From contig NZ_CP091794.1 of the NCBI RefSeq assembly GCF_022024175.1, forward strand, positions 2,356,001-2,420,000: DNA of 64,000 bases, given 5' to 3'. The stretch comes from Prevotella communis. Lineage in GTDB: Bacteria; Bacteroidota; Bacteroidia; Bacteroidales; Bacteroidaceae. The stretch's first letter is position 1. Every line of letters starts with the position of its first letter. Shown here piece after piece: positions 34,117 to 41,991 of this stretch. Under the pieces are notes generated by a model. It was not told where the DNA came from. It saw nothing but the letters and a program-made list of their open reading frames with translations, and did not search any database. The translations under genes were made by a program, and so were the position numbers.

Positions 34117-35696
34117 AGTTGCGGTCCTTTCTTAATTTGTTTCAACAGGATGTTTATCTCCACAGCCAGCATCGTGGTGAAGAGGATGAGGAAGAGGAAG
34201 AAGGTGAGTGCCACACTGCCGGCACTAAGGTCGCTGACAGCAGCCCACGTAGGCAGCATATCCTGGATGGTCCAGGGCTGACGACCGAACTCAGCCACCA
34301 GCCAGCCACTCTCAGAGGCGATATAGGCCAGGGGCACCATGAGTACGGCTGCCCAGCAGAGCCATGCGGGCATCGCATCGGCAGGAGCGGTACGGTCGGC
34401 CGAGCGCTCATCGAGCAGTCCGACGGCAGAGAGCAGTCGGCGCACCAGGAGCGACACCATGGGGATATCGAATATCAGGACGAGCACCAGTCCGAAGAAG
34501 GCGATGAAGAGACAGCCCAGTCCCACCATGGCACGGAACGCCCAGAAATTGATCCATACGGGCGGCACCACGTCGGCCTTGTCCTTCACGTAGCCATAGC
34601 CGAAATAAGGCATATTAGAATTGATAATTGACAATTGAGAATTGAGAATTTCTTCGTCGGCGCCCTCGGCCTTCGCTTTGCGGTAATCAGCCAAGGCTTG
34701 TATCGCCTTTCGGCCTCGCTCTATCTTCTCATCGACAGAGGGCTCCACCGTACCATCGTCCTTCACATAGCCATCGAGCAGGTCGTTGATGCCAGGCACA
34801 TAGCCATCGAGGGTGTTGGTGGCCATCATCGACAGACCATAGGGCACCTCGATACCCTCAACCACCTTCAGGCCAATCTCGTGACCACCATCATAGAGGG
34901 CCTCCATAGCAGCCAGTTTCATGGGTTGCACCTGCGCCACGGTCTGACCACTCTTATGACCGGTAGCACCTGCGCCAAGGGCAGCCACGAAGCCGACGAT
35001 AGCAGCAATGCGGATGCTCTGGACTGCCAGTTGGGTGTGGCGTTTCCTGACCAGATACCAACAGCTCACGGCGACGACAAACACAGCACCGATGATCCAC
35101 GAGGAGATGACCGTGTGGCAGAATTTCTCGACGGCGAAGGGCGACAGTGCCACCTCGAGGAACGAGGTCATCTCATTGCGCATGGTGTCGGGATTGAACG
35201 TACAGCCCACGGGATACTGCATCCACGCGTTGGCCACGAGAATCCACCAGGCAGAGATGGTGGCCCCCAGTCCGGTGAGCCAGGTGGAGGCCAGATGGAA
35301 GCCAGCCGACACCTTTTTCCAGCCAAAGAACATCACGGCCACGAAGGTGCTCTCCATGAAGAAAGCCACGATACCCTCGACAGCCAGTGGGGCACCGAAG
35401 ATATCGCCCACGAACCAGGAGTAGTTGCTCCAGTTGGTACCAAACTCGAACTCCAGGATGATACCCGTGGCCACACCCATGGCGAAATTCACGCCGAAGA
35501 GGCGCTGCCAGAACTGGGCCGTGTGTTTCCAGAAGTCCGTACGCTTCTTGTAGTAAATGGTCTCTGCAATGCCCATGATAACGGCCAGGCCAAGGGTCAG
35601 GGGCACGAAGAGCCAGTGATAGATTGCCGTGAGAGCGAACTGCGCTCTGGACCAGTCAATGGTACCGGCATCAATGGATAGTAGTAGGTTTGTCAT
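34113..35696 (-). CDS. cydA: Cytochrome bd oxidase subunit I
   Basis: 527 residues from ATG 35696; a longer frame reaching 35870 is only the reverse side of the DUF4492 gene. The heme ligand H27 lies in IYHWLFVP (E. coli H19 equivalent), followed by the typical GVNFAMGVATGIILEFEFGTNW and MESTFVAVMFFGW helices. The Q-loop segment (roughly 290-400) is hydrophilic and contains a repeat-derived ILNSQLSIINSN. The protein oxidises quinol with its heme b558/b595/d centres. The DUF4492 small membrane protein precedes it by 29 bp, the normal Bacteroidota arrangement. Confidence 0.93.
   Translation of the reverse strand: MTNLLLSIDAGTIDWSRAQFALTAIYHWLFVPLTLGLAVIMGIAETIYYKKRTDFWKHTAQFWQRLFGVNFAMGVATGIILEFEFGTNWSNYSWFVGDIFGAPLAVEGIVAFFMESTFVAVMFFGWKKVSAGFHLASTWLTGLGATISAWWILVANAWMQYPVGCTFNPDTMRNEMTSFLEVALSPFAVEKFCHTVISSWIIGAVFVVAVSCWYLVRKRHTQLAVQSIRIAAIVGFVAALGAGATGHKSGQTVAQVQPMKLAAMEALYDGGHEIGLKVVEGIEVPYGLSMMATNTLDGYVPGINDLLDGYVKDDGTVEPSVDEKIERGRKAIQALADYRKAKAEGADEEILNSQLSIINSNMPYFGYGYVKDKADVVPPVWINFWAFRAMVGLGCLFIAFFGLVLVLIFDIPMVSLLVRRLLSAVGLLDERSADRTAPADAMPAWLCWAAVLMVPLAYIASESGWLVAEFGRQPWTIQDMLPTWAAVSDLSAGSVALTFFLFLILFTTMLAVEINILLKQIKKGPQL
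34615..34652. repeat. Repeat word inside cydA
   Basis: AATTGATAATTGACAATTG then AGAATTGAGAATT, translated on the minus strand as ILNSQLSIINSN in the periplasmic Q-loop. AATTGAGAATT words like these are common between Bacteroidota genes but unusual in a coding region. Confidence 0.6.
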
Positions 35697-35730
35697 TGTT
35701 ATAGGAGTTAAAGGAGTTATAGGAGTTAAG
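35697..35730. repeat. Tandem AGGAGTTA words between cydA and DUF4492
   Basis: ATAGGAGTTA-AAGGAGTTAT-AGGAGTTA in the 29-bp gap. It covers the region just before the cydA start codon and may influence ribosome loading, but no clear Shine-Dalgarno use is expected in this phylum. Confidence 0.45.
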
Positions 35731-35947
35731 CCCCCGCGCGGTCTATGAGCTCGGAGGCTACGAAGTCGGGCTCGGAACCGGCATCGGAGTGCTCGGAGAT
35801 ATAGTTGGGGAAGAAGAAAACCTTCAGGACAAGGAAAATGATGATAAGCTTCACAATGATGACAGCCCACAGGGTGCGACCCACCGTCATGTGACGGAAG
35901 CCATCATAGTAAAAATGAATTGTTCGATATAGGAAGTTAGTCATCAT
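35726..35947 (-). CDS. DUF4492 small membrane protein of the cytochrome bd operon
   Basis: 73 residues, or 72 from the second ATG. One membrane helix (about 26-47, WAVIIVKLIIIFLVLKVFFF), with an aromatic N-terminal segment FLYRTIHFYYDGFRHM as in DUF4492. Acts presumably in assembly or stability of the oxidase, like CydX/CydY in other bacteria, though unrelated in sequence. First gene of the operon. Confidence 0.8.
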   Translation of the reverse strand: MMTNFLYRTIHFYYDGFRHMTVGRTLWAVIIVKLIIIFLVLKVFFFPNYISEHSDAGSEPDFVASELIDRAGA

Positions 35948-35983
35948 AGGTCTTTATAGGAATAGAATTGGTAAATATTGCGG

Positions 35984-36015
35984 CAAAGATAGTAAAATAA
36001 TATAAAAGTACCAAA
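35984..36015 (-). promoter_or_regulatory. Promoter of the DUF4492-cydAB operon
   Basis: Minus strand TTTG (36015-36012), 20-nt spacer, TATCTTTG (35991-35984). Start near 35977. Confidence 0.78.
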
Positions 36016-36020
36016 TTTTC

Positions 36021-36052
36021 TTTGGCAATTTAGTGAAAAACTTGTACATTTG
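36021..36052 (+). promoter_or_regulatory. Promoter of the coiled-coil/TolC export operon
   Basis: TTTG (36021-36024), 20-nt spacer, TACATTTG (36045-36052). It starts only 5 bp from the end of the divergent cyd promoter, so the two promoters are back to back. Confidence 0.75.
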
Positions 36053-36084
36053 CAGCGTTTTTATTTAAATAGTAAGGTACAGAC

Positions 36085-36954
36085 ATGAAAAAAGCACTCA
36101 TAGCAGCAGTCGTGGTGGTGATCCTGGCAATGGCAGGCATCATGGTTTACCTGCTGCTGAACAACCGAAATTTGGAACAGGAAAAAATGGAGATGTTGGA
36201 GTTGGCCGAACTGGACAAGCAGGAGATGGAGAACGACTACGAGCGACTGACCCTGCAGTACACAGAGATGATGAACTCTATCAACAATGACTCTATCATA
36301 GCCCAACTGACCCAGGAGCAGATGCGCACGCAGCAGCTGCTGGAGGAACTGAAAAACGTGAAGGCAGCCGATGCACGCGAGATTACGCGACTGAAGAAAG
36401 AGCTGGCCACGGTGCGCAAAGTGCTGCGCTCGTATATCCGACAGGTGGACTCGCTGAACCAGGTGAACCAGAGTCTGATGGCTGAGAACGACCGCGTGAA
36501 GGACCAGCTGGCACAGTCGAACCAGGCCAACGAGGGTCTGCGCATGGAGAAGCAGAACCTGACGGAGAAGGTGGCCATCGCCGCACAGCTGGACGCTACG
36601 GGCATCACCATGACCACGCTGAACAAGCGTCAGAAGACGGCCAAGAAGATGAAGGACTGCAAGACCATCCAGGTGGGCTTCAACATTGCACGCAACGTGA
36701 CGGCACAGACGGGCAACCGCACCCTCTACGTACGCATACAGACACCTGCGGGACAGGTGCTGACAGCAGGCACATTCCCCTACGAGAACCGTCAGCTGGA
36801 GTACTCGATGAAGAAAGTGGTGGAATATACCGGCGAGGAAGTGAACGTGCAGACCTACTGGCAGGTCAGCGAATTCCTGGAGGCCGGACAGTATCGCGTC
36901 AGCATCTTTGCCGACGGCAACATGATTGGAACAAGAACATTTACCTTTGAATAA
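36085..36954 (+). CDS. Membrane-anchored coiled-coil protein, function unknown
   Basis: 289 residues. One N-terminal membrane helix (about 4-25), then a long coiled coil (about 30-170, EKMEMLELAELDKQEMEN and EITRLKKELATVRKVL), then a C-terminal beta-sandwich (about 190-289, with KTIQVGFNIARNVTA and GQYRVSIFADG). Probably anchored in the inner membrane facing the periplasm. It is the first gene before tolC and hlyD, with 4 bp to the next start, and could be a periplasmic helper of the exporter. No family name is assigned. Confidence 0.65.
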   Translation: MKKALIAAVVVVILAMAGIMVYLLLNNRNLEQEKMEMLELAELDKQEMENDYERLTLQYTEMMNSINNDSIIAQLTQEQMRTQQLLEELKNVKAADAREITRLKKELATVRKVLRSYIRQVDSLNQVNQSLMAENDRVKDQLAQSNQANEGLRMEKQNLTEKVAIAAQLDATGITMTTLNKRQKTAKKMKDCKTIQVGFNIARNVTAQTGNRTLYVRIQTPAGQVLTAGTFPYENRQLEYSMKKVVEYTGEEVNVQTYWQVSEFLEAGQYRVSIFADGNMIGTRTFTFE

Positions 36955-36958
36955 CAAT

Positions 36959-38482
36959 ATGAAGAGAATCTTTACTTTCGGCTTCTTGCTCCTGGCTCTG
37001 GGTCAGGGAGCAGCCGAGGCACAGCAGTTGCTGAGTCTTGACAGTTGCCGTGCCATGGCCCTGCGCAACAATAAGCAGATGGGCGTGCAGCAACTGAAAC
37101 AGGACATCGCAGCCAACCTCAGGAAGTCGGCACGCACCAAGTACCTGCCCCACGTCAGTGCGATAGGCAGTTACCAATTCACCAGCGAGGAGATTTCTAT
37201 CCTGAACAACGAACAGAAGGGTAAGTTATCAAATCTGGGTACCAACCTCACAGGATCCCTGTCGGGACTGGGCAACACGCTGCAGACGACACTGGGACAG
37301 ATGGGTACGATGCTGGGACAACTGGGTGTGCCTGCCGAGGCCTTCCAGCAGATGGCTGGACAGTTGCAGCAGAACATGCAGCAGACATCGACCAACGTGG
37401 CTGGTCTGCTGGACAGTGAGGGACAGAAGATAGTGGATGCCTTCCGCACGGATACGCGTCATATCTTTGCCGGTTCGGTACTGGTCACCCAACCCATCTT
37501 CATGGGTGGCGGCATCGTGGCGCTGAACAAACTGGCCGACATCAACGAGGAGTTTGCCAACAACTCAGTGGCAGCACGTCGTCAGGGTATCCTCTACTCT
37601 ACCGACCAGGCCTACTGGCAGGTGGTGTCGCTGAAGCACAAGAAGAAGCTGGCTGAGAGTTACCTGGAACTGATTAAGAAATTTGATACCGACGTGCAGC
37701 GCATGATTGAAGAGGGCGTGGCCACACGGAGCGAGGGACTGAGCGTCAGCGTGAAGGTGAACGAGGCCGAGATGACCCTGCAGAAGGTGGACGACGGACT
37801 GGTGCTGTCGAAGATGCTGCTCTGTCAGATGATTGGCATGCCGATGAACGAGGAGATCACACTGGCCGACGAGGACGTGGAGGACCTGGCCGTGGTGACG
37901 CTGCACCCCCAGCTGAACGTGGAACAGGCGGTGGAGAACCGTGCCGAACTGAAGATGCTGGACAATGTGGTGGATATGTCGAAGCAGGCTACCAATATCC
38001 TGAAGGCTGCCAACCTGCCACAGGTGGCCCTGATGGGTGGCTATGCGGTGAGCAATCCCAACGTGCTCAACGGATTCGAGAAGAAATTCGGCGGATTCTG
38101 GAACGTGGGTGTGCTGGTGCGCGTGCCTATCTGGAACTGGGGCGACGTGGCCTACAAGGTGCGTGCTGCCAAGGGTGCCACAGCCATTGCTGCTCTGGAG
38201 CGCGACGAGGCTCGCGAGAAGATAGAGCTGCAGGTGAACCAGAACACGTTTAAGGTGGACGAGGCCAACAAGCGTCTGGTGATGGCGCAGACGGGTATCG
38301 AGCGTGCCAACGAGAACCTGCGCACGGCCAACCTGGGATTCAAGGAGGGTGTGATAGCACCTACCGTGGTGATGGAGGCACAGACGGCCTGGCTGCAGGC
38401 ACAGTCACAGCTCATCGACGCACAGATTGCCGTGAAGCTCTCGCAGGTGGATCTGCAGAAAGCACTGGGAACGCTGTATTAG
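36959..38482 (+). CDS. TolC-family outer membrane efflux protein
   Basis: 507 residues from ATG 36959; an upstream in-frame ATG (36926) lies in the previous gene. Signal peptide about 1-21 (ending AAEA). Two OEP repeats give the alpha-helical barrel (GVQQLKQDIAANLRKSARTKYLPHVS and the later NQNTFKVDEANKRLVMAQTG). An extra Gln/Thr-rich segment (about 85-155, GTMLGQLGVPAEAFQQMAGQ) lengthens it compared with typical family members. It forms the outer channel for the HlyD and ABC permease partners encoded next. Confidence 0.86.
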   Translation: MKRIFTFGFLLLALGQGAAEAQQLLSLDSCRAMALRNNKQMGVQQLKQDIAANLRKSARTKYLPHVSAIGSYQFTSEEISILNNEQKGKLSNLGTNLTGSLSGLGNTLQTTLGQMGTMLGQLGVPAEAFQQMAGQLQQNMQQTSTNVAGLLDSEGQKIVDAFRTDTRHIFAGSVLVTQPIFMGGGIVALNKLADINEEFANNSVAARRQGILYSTDQAYWQVVSLKHKKKLAESYLELIKKFDTDVQRMIEEGVATRSEGLSVSVKVNEAEMTLQKVDDGLVLSKMLLCQMIGMPMNEEITLADEDVEDLAVVTLHPQLNVEQAVENRAELKMLDNVVDMSKQATNILKAANLPQVALMGGYAVSNPNVLNGFEKKFGGFWNVGVLVRVPIWNWGDVAYKVRAAKGATAIAALERDEAREKIELQVNQNTFKVDEANKRLVMAQTGIERANENLRTANLGFKEGVIAPTVVMEAQTAWLQAQSQLIDAQIAVKLSQVDLQKALGTLY

Positions 38483-38513
38483 TTAAGAATTAAGAGTTAA
38501 GAAGTATCAAGAT

Positions 38514-39503
38514 ATGAGTAATCAATCAAAAAAACAGCATCATAACATTCTGTATGCGATCATTGGTTTTGCTGCAGTTGTTATTATCGTGGCTCTCATA
38601 GGTTTCTTTGCACTGGGTCGCGATCCCGAGATTATTCAGGGACAGGTGGAAGTATCAGAGTATCGCGTGTCGAGCAAGGTGCCCGGACGTATTCTGGAAA
38701 TCCGTGTGAAGGAGGGCGACTACGTACATGCCGGCGACACGCTGGCCATTCTGGATGCACCCGAGGTACGTGCCAAGATGCAACAGGCACAGGGGGCTGA
38801 GGACGGTGCCGCCGCGCTGGAGATGATGGCCAAGAATGGTGCCCGCAAGGAACAGGTGCAGGGTGCCTATCAGGTGTACCAGCAGGCAACGGCAGCCCTG
38901 GAGATTGCCGAGAAATCATACAACCGCGTGCAGCGTCTGTTTGACGAGGGCGTGGTGAGTGCACAGAAGCGCGACGAGGCGCTGGCTATGTACAAGGCTT
39001 CTGAGGCTCAGATGAAGGCTGCCAAGAGTCAGTATGACATGGCTGTGAACGGTGCCCGTCAGGAGGAGAAACTGGCCGCTCAGGCACAGCTGAACCGCGC
39101 CAAGGGTGCCGTGCAGGAGGTCAACGCCTATATCGGCGAGACCGTGCAGATAGCCCAGATGGACGGTGAGGTGAGCAGCATCTACCCGAAGGTGGGCGAG
39201 CTCGTTGGTACGGGCAGTCCTATCATGACCATCTCAATGATGAACGATATGTGGGGCACATTCAACGTACGCGAGGACCAGTTGAACGGCATGCAGGTAG
39301 GCACGGAGTTCACCGCTTTCGTACCCGCATTCAACAAGGAAATCAAGTTGAAGGTGTATCACATGAAGGATCAGGGCTCGTATGCGGTATGGAAGGCTAC
39401 GAAGGCCAACGGGCAGTATGACTTGAAGACCTTTGAGGTGAAGGCGCGTCCGGTGGAGAAGATTGAGGGCCTGCGTCCCGGCATGAGCCTGGTGGTGAAG
39501 TAA
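38514..39503 (+). CDS. HlyD-family membrane fusion protein
   Basis: 329 residues. Membrane helix about 9-33, then a biotinyl-lipoyl-like half-motif (VPGRILEIRVKEGDYVHAGDTL), a coiled-coil hairpin (about 85-190), the second lipoyl half (GEVSSIYPKVGELVGTGSPIMTI), and a beta-barrel ending in GLRPGMSLVVK. Connects the inner-membrane permeases to TolC. Sits between tolC and two ABC permeases. Confidence 0.86.
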   Translation: MSNQSKKQHHNILYAIIGFAAVVIIVALIGFFALGRDPEIIQGQVEVSEYRVSSKVPGRILEIRVKEGDYVHAGDTLAILDAPEVRAKMQQAQGAEDGAAALEMMAKNGARKEQVQGAYQVYQQATAALEIAEKSYNRVQRLFDEGVVSAQKRDEALAMYKASEAQMKAAKSQYDMAVNGARQEEKLAAQAQLNRAKGAVQEVNAYIGETVQIAQMDGEVSSIYPKVGELVGTGSPIMTISMMNDMWGTFNVREDQLNGMQVGTEFTAFVPAFNKEIKLKVYHMKDQGSYAVWKATKANGQYDLKTFEVKARPVEKIEGLRPGMSLVVK

Positions 39504-39528
39504 TGAATGAAGAGTTAAGACGTTAGAG

Positions 39529-40698
39529 TTGAAAACGCTACAATTATTATATAAGGTAGGACTGCGCGAGTTGCAGATACTGTGCAGGAACAGGGTGTAC
39601 CTGTTTTGCATGGTGGCTTTCCCGCTGATGGTCATGGTGTTCTTCACATCGCTGATGGACGATGGACTGCCAACGGAGATGCCCGTGGGCGTGGTGGACC
39701 TGGACAACACATCGACGTCGCGCTCACTGGTGCAGCGTCTGGATGCCTTCCAGATGTCGAAGGTGGTGGCCCACTACCCCAGCGTGAACGAGGCCCGTCG
39801 TGATATCCAGGAGAACGAGATATACGCGTTCCTGTATATCCCCAAGGGTACCACGGAGAACCTGCTGGCAGGCCGACAGCCAAAGATATCGTTCTATTAC
39901 TCATATACCACACTGGCGTCGGGTGCCCTGCTGATGAAGGACCTGAAGACAATCTCTACACTGGGCTCGGCAGCCGTAGGTCAGGCCACGATGCGTGCCA
40001 AGGGATTCACGGATGCACAGATACAGACCTTCCTGCAGCCTATCCGCATAGACCTGCATCAGATAGCCAACCCGTGGACCAGTTACAACTCCTACCTGTC
40101 AACGATGCTGGTACCTGGCATGATTATGCTGTTTATCTTCCTGATATCGGCCTACTCGCTGGGCACGGAACTGAAGTTCGGCACGTCGAAGGAATGGCTG
40201 GAGATGGCCGACAACCGCATATCGATAGCGCTGATGGGCAAGTTCCTGCCTCAGACCATGATATGGCTGGCGGTGGTCTACAGTTATGAATACTACGTGT
40301 TCCACGTGTTGCAGTTCCCCCATCAGGGCAGTCCGTGGATGCTGGTACTGCTGGGATTGGTACAGGTGATAGCCTCGCAGGGCTTTGGCATCTTTGCCTT
40401 TGGCCTGATGCCGTCGCTGCGCATGTCGATGAGTGTGTGCTCCCTCTGGGCGGTGCTCAGTTTTTCGATGGTGGGCTCTGCCTTCCCCATGATGGGAATG
40501 GACGGTGCCCTGCAGTCGCTCACGTGGCTGTTTCCCCTGCGTCATTACTACATGATTTATCAGATTAACGTGTTCAACGGTTACCCACTGTTGGAGTCGT
40601 GGTTCCACATGGCCGCTATGGTAGCATTCATACTGCTGCCCTGGTTGGTGGTGAGGAAAATTAAGAATGCAATGCTGACCTATGTCTACATACCGTAA
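39529..40698 (+). CDS. ABC-2 type transport permease (first of two)
   Basis: 389 residues. Starts at a TTG codon at 39529; no in-frame ATG or GTG is available upstream. One helix near the N-terminus (about 22-42), a long periplasmic domain (about 50-170), then five helices (about 185-370), as in YhhJ/YadH-like ABC-2 permeases. The end overlaps the next permease by 17 bp. No ATP-binding subunit gene is present in this operon. Confidence 0.8.
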   Translation: MKTLQLLYKVGLRELQILCRNRVYLFCMVAFPLMVMVFFTSLMDDGLPTEMPVGVVDLDNTSTSRSLVQRLDAFQMSKVVAHYPSVNEARRDIQENEIYAFLYIPKGTTENLLAGRQPKISFYYSYTTLASGALLMKDLKTISTLGSAAVGQATMRAKGFTDAQIQTFLQPIRIDLHQIANPWTSYNSYLSTMLVPGMIMLFIFLISAYSLGTELKFGTSKEWLEMADNRISIALMGKFLPQTMIWLAVVYSYEYYVFHVLQFPHQGSPWMLVLLGLVQVIASQGFGIFAFGLMPSLRMSMSVCSLWAVLSFSMVGSAFPMMGMDGALQSLTWLFPLRHYYMIYQINVFNGYPLLESWFHMAAMVAFILLPWLVVRKIKNAMLTYVYIP

Positions 40699-41926
40699 TA
40701 GTTTCAGAAGAAGGATCGACGACACCATGTTGATATGGCGCGACGAGATGCGACAGGTGTTGAAGGATGAAGGTATGCTCATCTTCTTTATCATCGTGCC
40801 CTTGATATATCCCCTACTCTATTCGTGGATCTACAACAACGAGACGGTGCACGAGGTGCCGGTGGCCGTCGTGGACCAGTCGCACACATCGCTCTCACGC
40901 CAGTTTATCCGCATGTGCGACGCGTCGGCAGATGTCAAGATTGCCTATTACGCACAGGATCTCGACGAGGCGGAATCGCTGGTAAGCCGACAGTTGGTGA
41001 AGGGTATCTACTTGATTCCGTCTGATTTTGAGACGAATGTCAACAGGATGCAGCAGGGGGTCGTCAGCGTATACTGTGACATGAGCCTGATGCTCACCTA
41101 CAAGGCTATCTTCCAGACCGCCCAACTGGTTTCCATGCAGATGGGGGCCGAGATACAGACAAAACTGGGAGGCCATTTCACCAGCAGGGAAGAGGCTATC
41201 GCTGCCCGTCCGCTGGACTATGCCGACGTGGCTATCTTTAATCCGCAGGGGGGCTATGGCTCTTTCATCCTTCCCGGTGTGCTGATGCTGATTCTGCAGC
41301 AGACGCTGGTACTGGGTATCGGCATGTCGGCAGGTACGGCACGCGAGCGCAACCGTTACCACCAGCTGATACCGGTGACGCGCCCTTATCAGAACGTGTT
41401 CCGCATCGTGCTGGGCAAGTCGCTGTGCTACTTCATGATATACGCCATCATGGGTGCCTGGCTGGTCATCGCCGTGCCACGCCTGTTCCACTTCCCCCAA
41501 CTGGCAGCATGGCAACCACTGCTGACGCTGATGTTGCCCTACACGCTGGCATGTATCTTCTTTGGCATCGTGGTATCATGTATTGTGAGATACCGCGAGA
41601 ACGTGATGCTGCTGATGGTCTTTGTATCCGTACCCCTGCTGTTCCTCTCGGGTGTAAGTTGGCCCCAGAGCAACATCCCCGGCTTCTGGCAGGGTGCATC
41701 GTGGGTATTCCCCTCTACCTTCGGCATCAGGGCCTACGTACGCCTGAACTCGATGGGTGCCACCATCAGCGACGTGTCAACGGAGATATGGATTCTATGG
41801 CTGCATGTGTTCCTGTATTTCTGGCTGGCATGCGTGGTCTACGGCTACCAGATTTACCTGGCGCGTCACGATGCCTTCTGGCGATATATCGACATGAAGA
41901 GGAGAAGACAACAGAGACAAGGATAA
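40682..41926 (+). CDS. ABC-2 type transport permease (second of two)
   Basis: 414 residues with the same architecture as the previous gene: an N-terminal helix (about 32-52), a soluble periplasmic domain, then five helices (about 195-385). Together they would form a heterodimer with TolC and HlyD. The ATP-hydrolysing subunit is missing here, unlike the rbbA/yhiI-type locus in enterobacteria where it lies alongside. It must be supplied from another locus, or else the pair is used differently. Confidence 0.8.
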   Translation: MSTYRNSFRRRIDDTMLIWRDEMRQVLKDEGMLIFFIIVPLIYPLLYSWIYNNETVHEVPVAVVDQSHTSLSRQFIRMCDASADVKIAYYAQDLDEAESLVSRQLVKGIYLIPSDFETNVNRMQQGVVSVYCDMSLMLTYKAIFQTAQLVSMQMGAEIQTKLGGHFTSREEAIAARPLDYADVAIFNPQGGYGSFILPGVLMLILQQTLVLGIGMSAGTARERNRYHQLIPVTRPYQNVFRIVLGKSLCYFMIYAIMGAWLVIAVPRLFHFPQLAAWQPLLTLMLPYTLACIFFGIVVSCIVRYRENVMLLMVFVSVPLLFLSGVSWPQSNIPGFWQGASWVFPSTFGIRAYVRLNSMGATISDVSTEIWILWLHVFLYFWLACVVYGYQIYLARHDAFWRYIDMKRRRQQRQG

Positions 41927-41937
41927 ACAAACATAAT

Positions 41938-41974
41938 AAAAAGGCTGCCCCACGAATGGAGCAGCCTTTTCTTA
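41938..41974. terminator. Bidirectional terminator between the export operon and GH98
   Basis: AAAAGGCTGC (41939 on) pairs with GCAGCCTTTT around a 12-nt loop. It has A and T tracts on both sides and lies between convergent genes. Confidence 0.88.
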
Positions 41975-41991
41975 TGTATCTGAGCGGATGC

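Noticed and set aside
34615..34652. Repeat words in cydA and cydB as assembly artefacts
   Set aside because: The frames stay open, the flanking protein is continuous, and the words differ between genes while keeping loop positions.
34635..35681. Long plus-strand open frame opposite cydA
   Set aside because: The cydA heme ligands and helices prove the minus strand is coding; the plus frame is His/Glu-rich without any signature.
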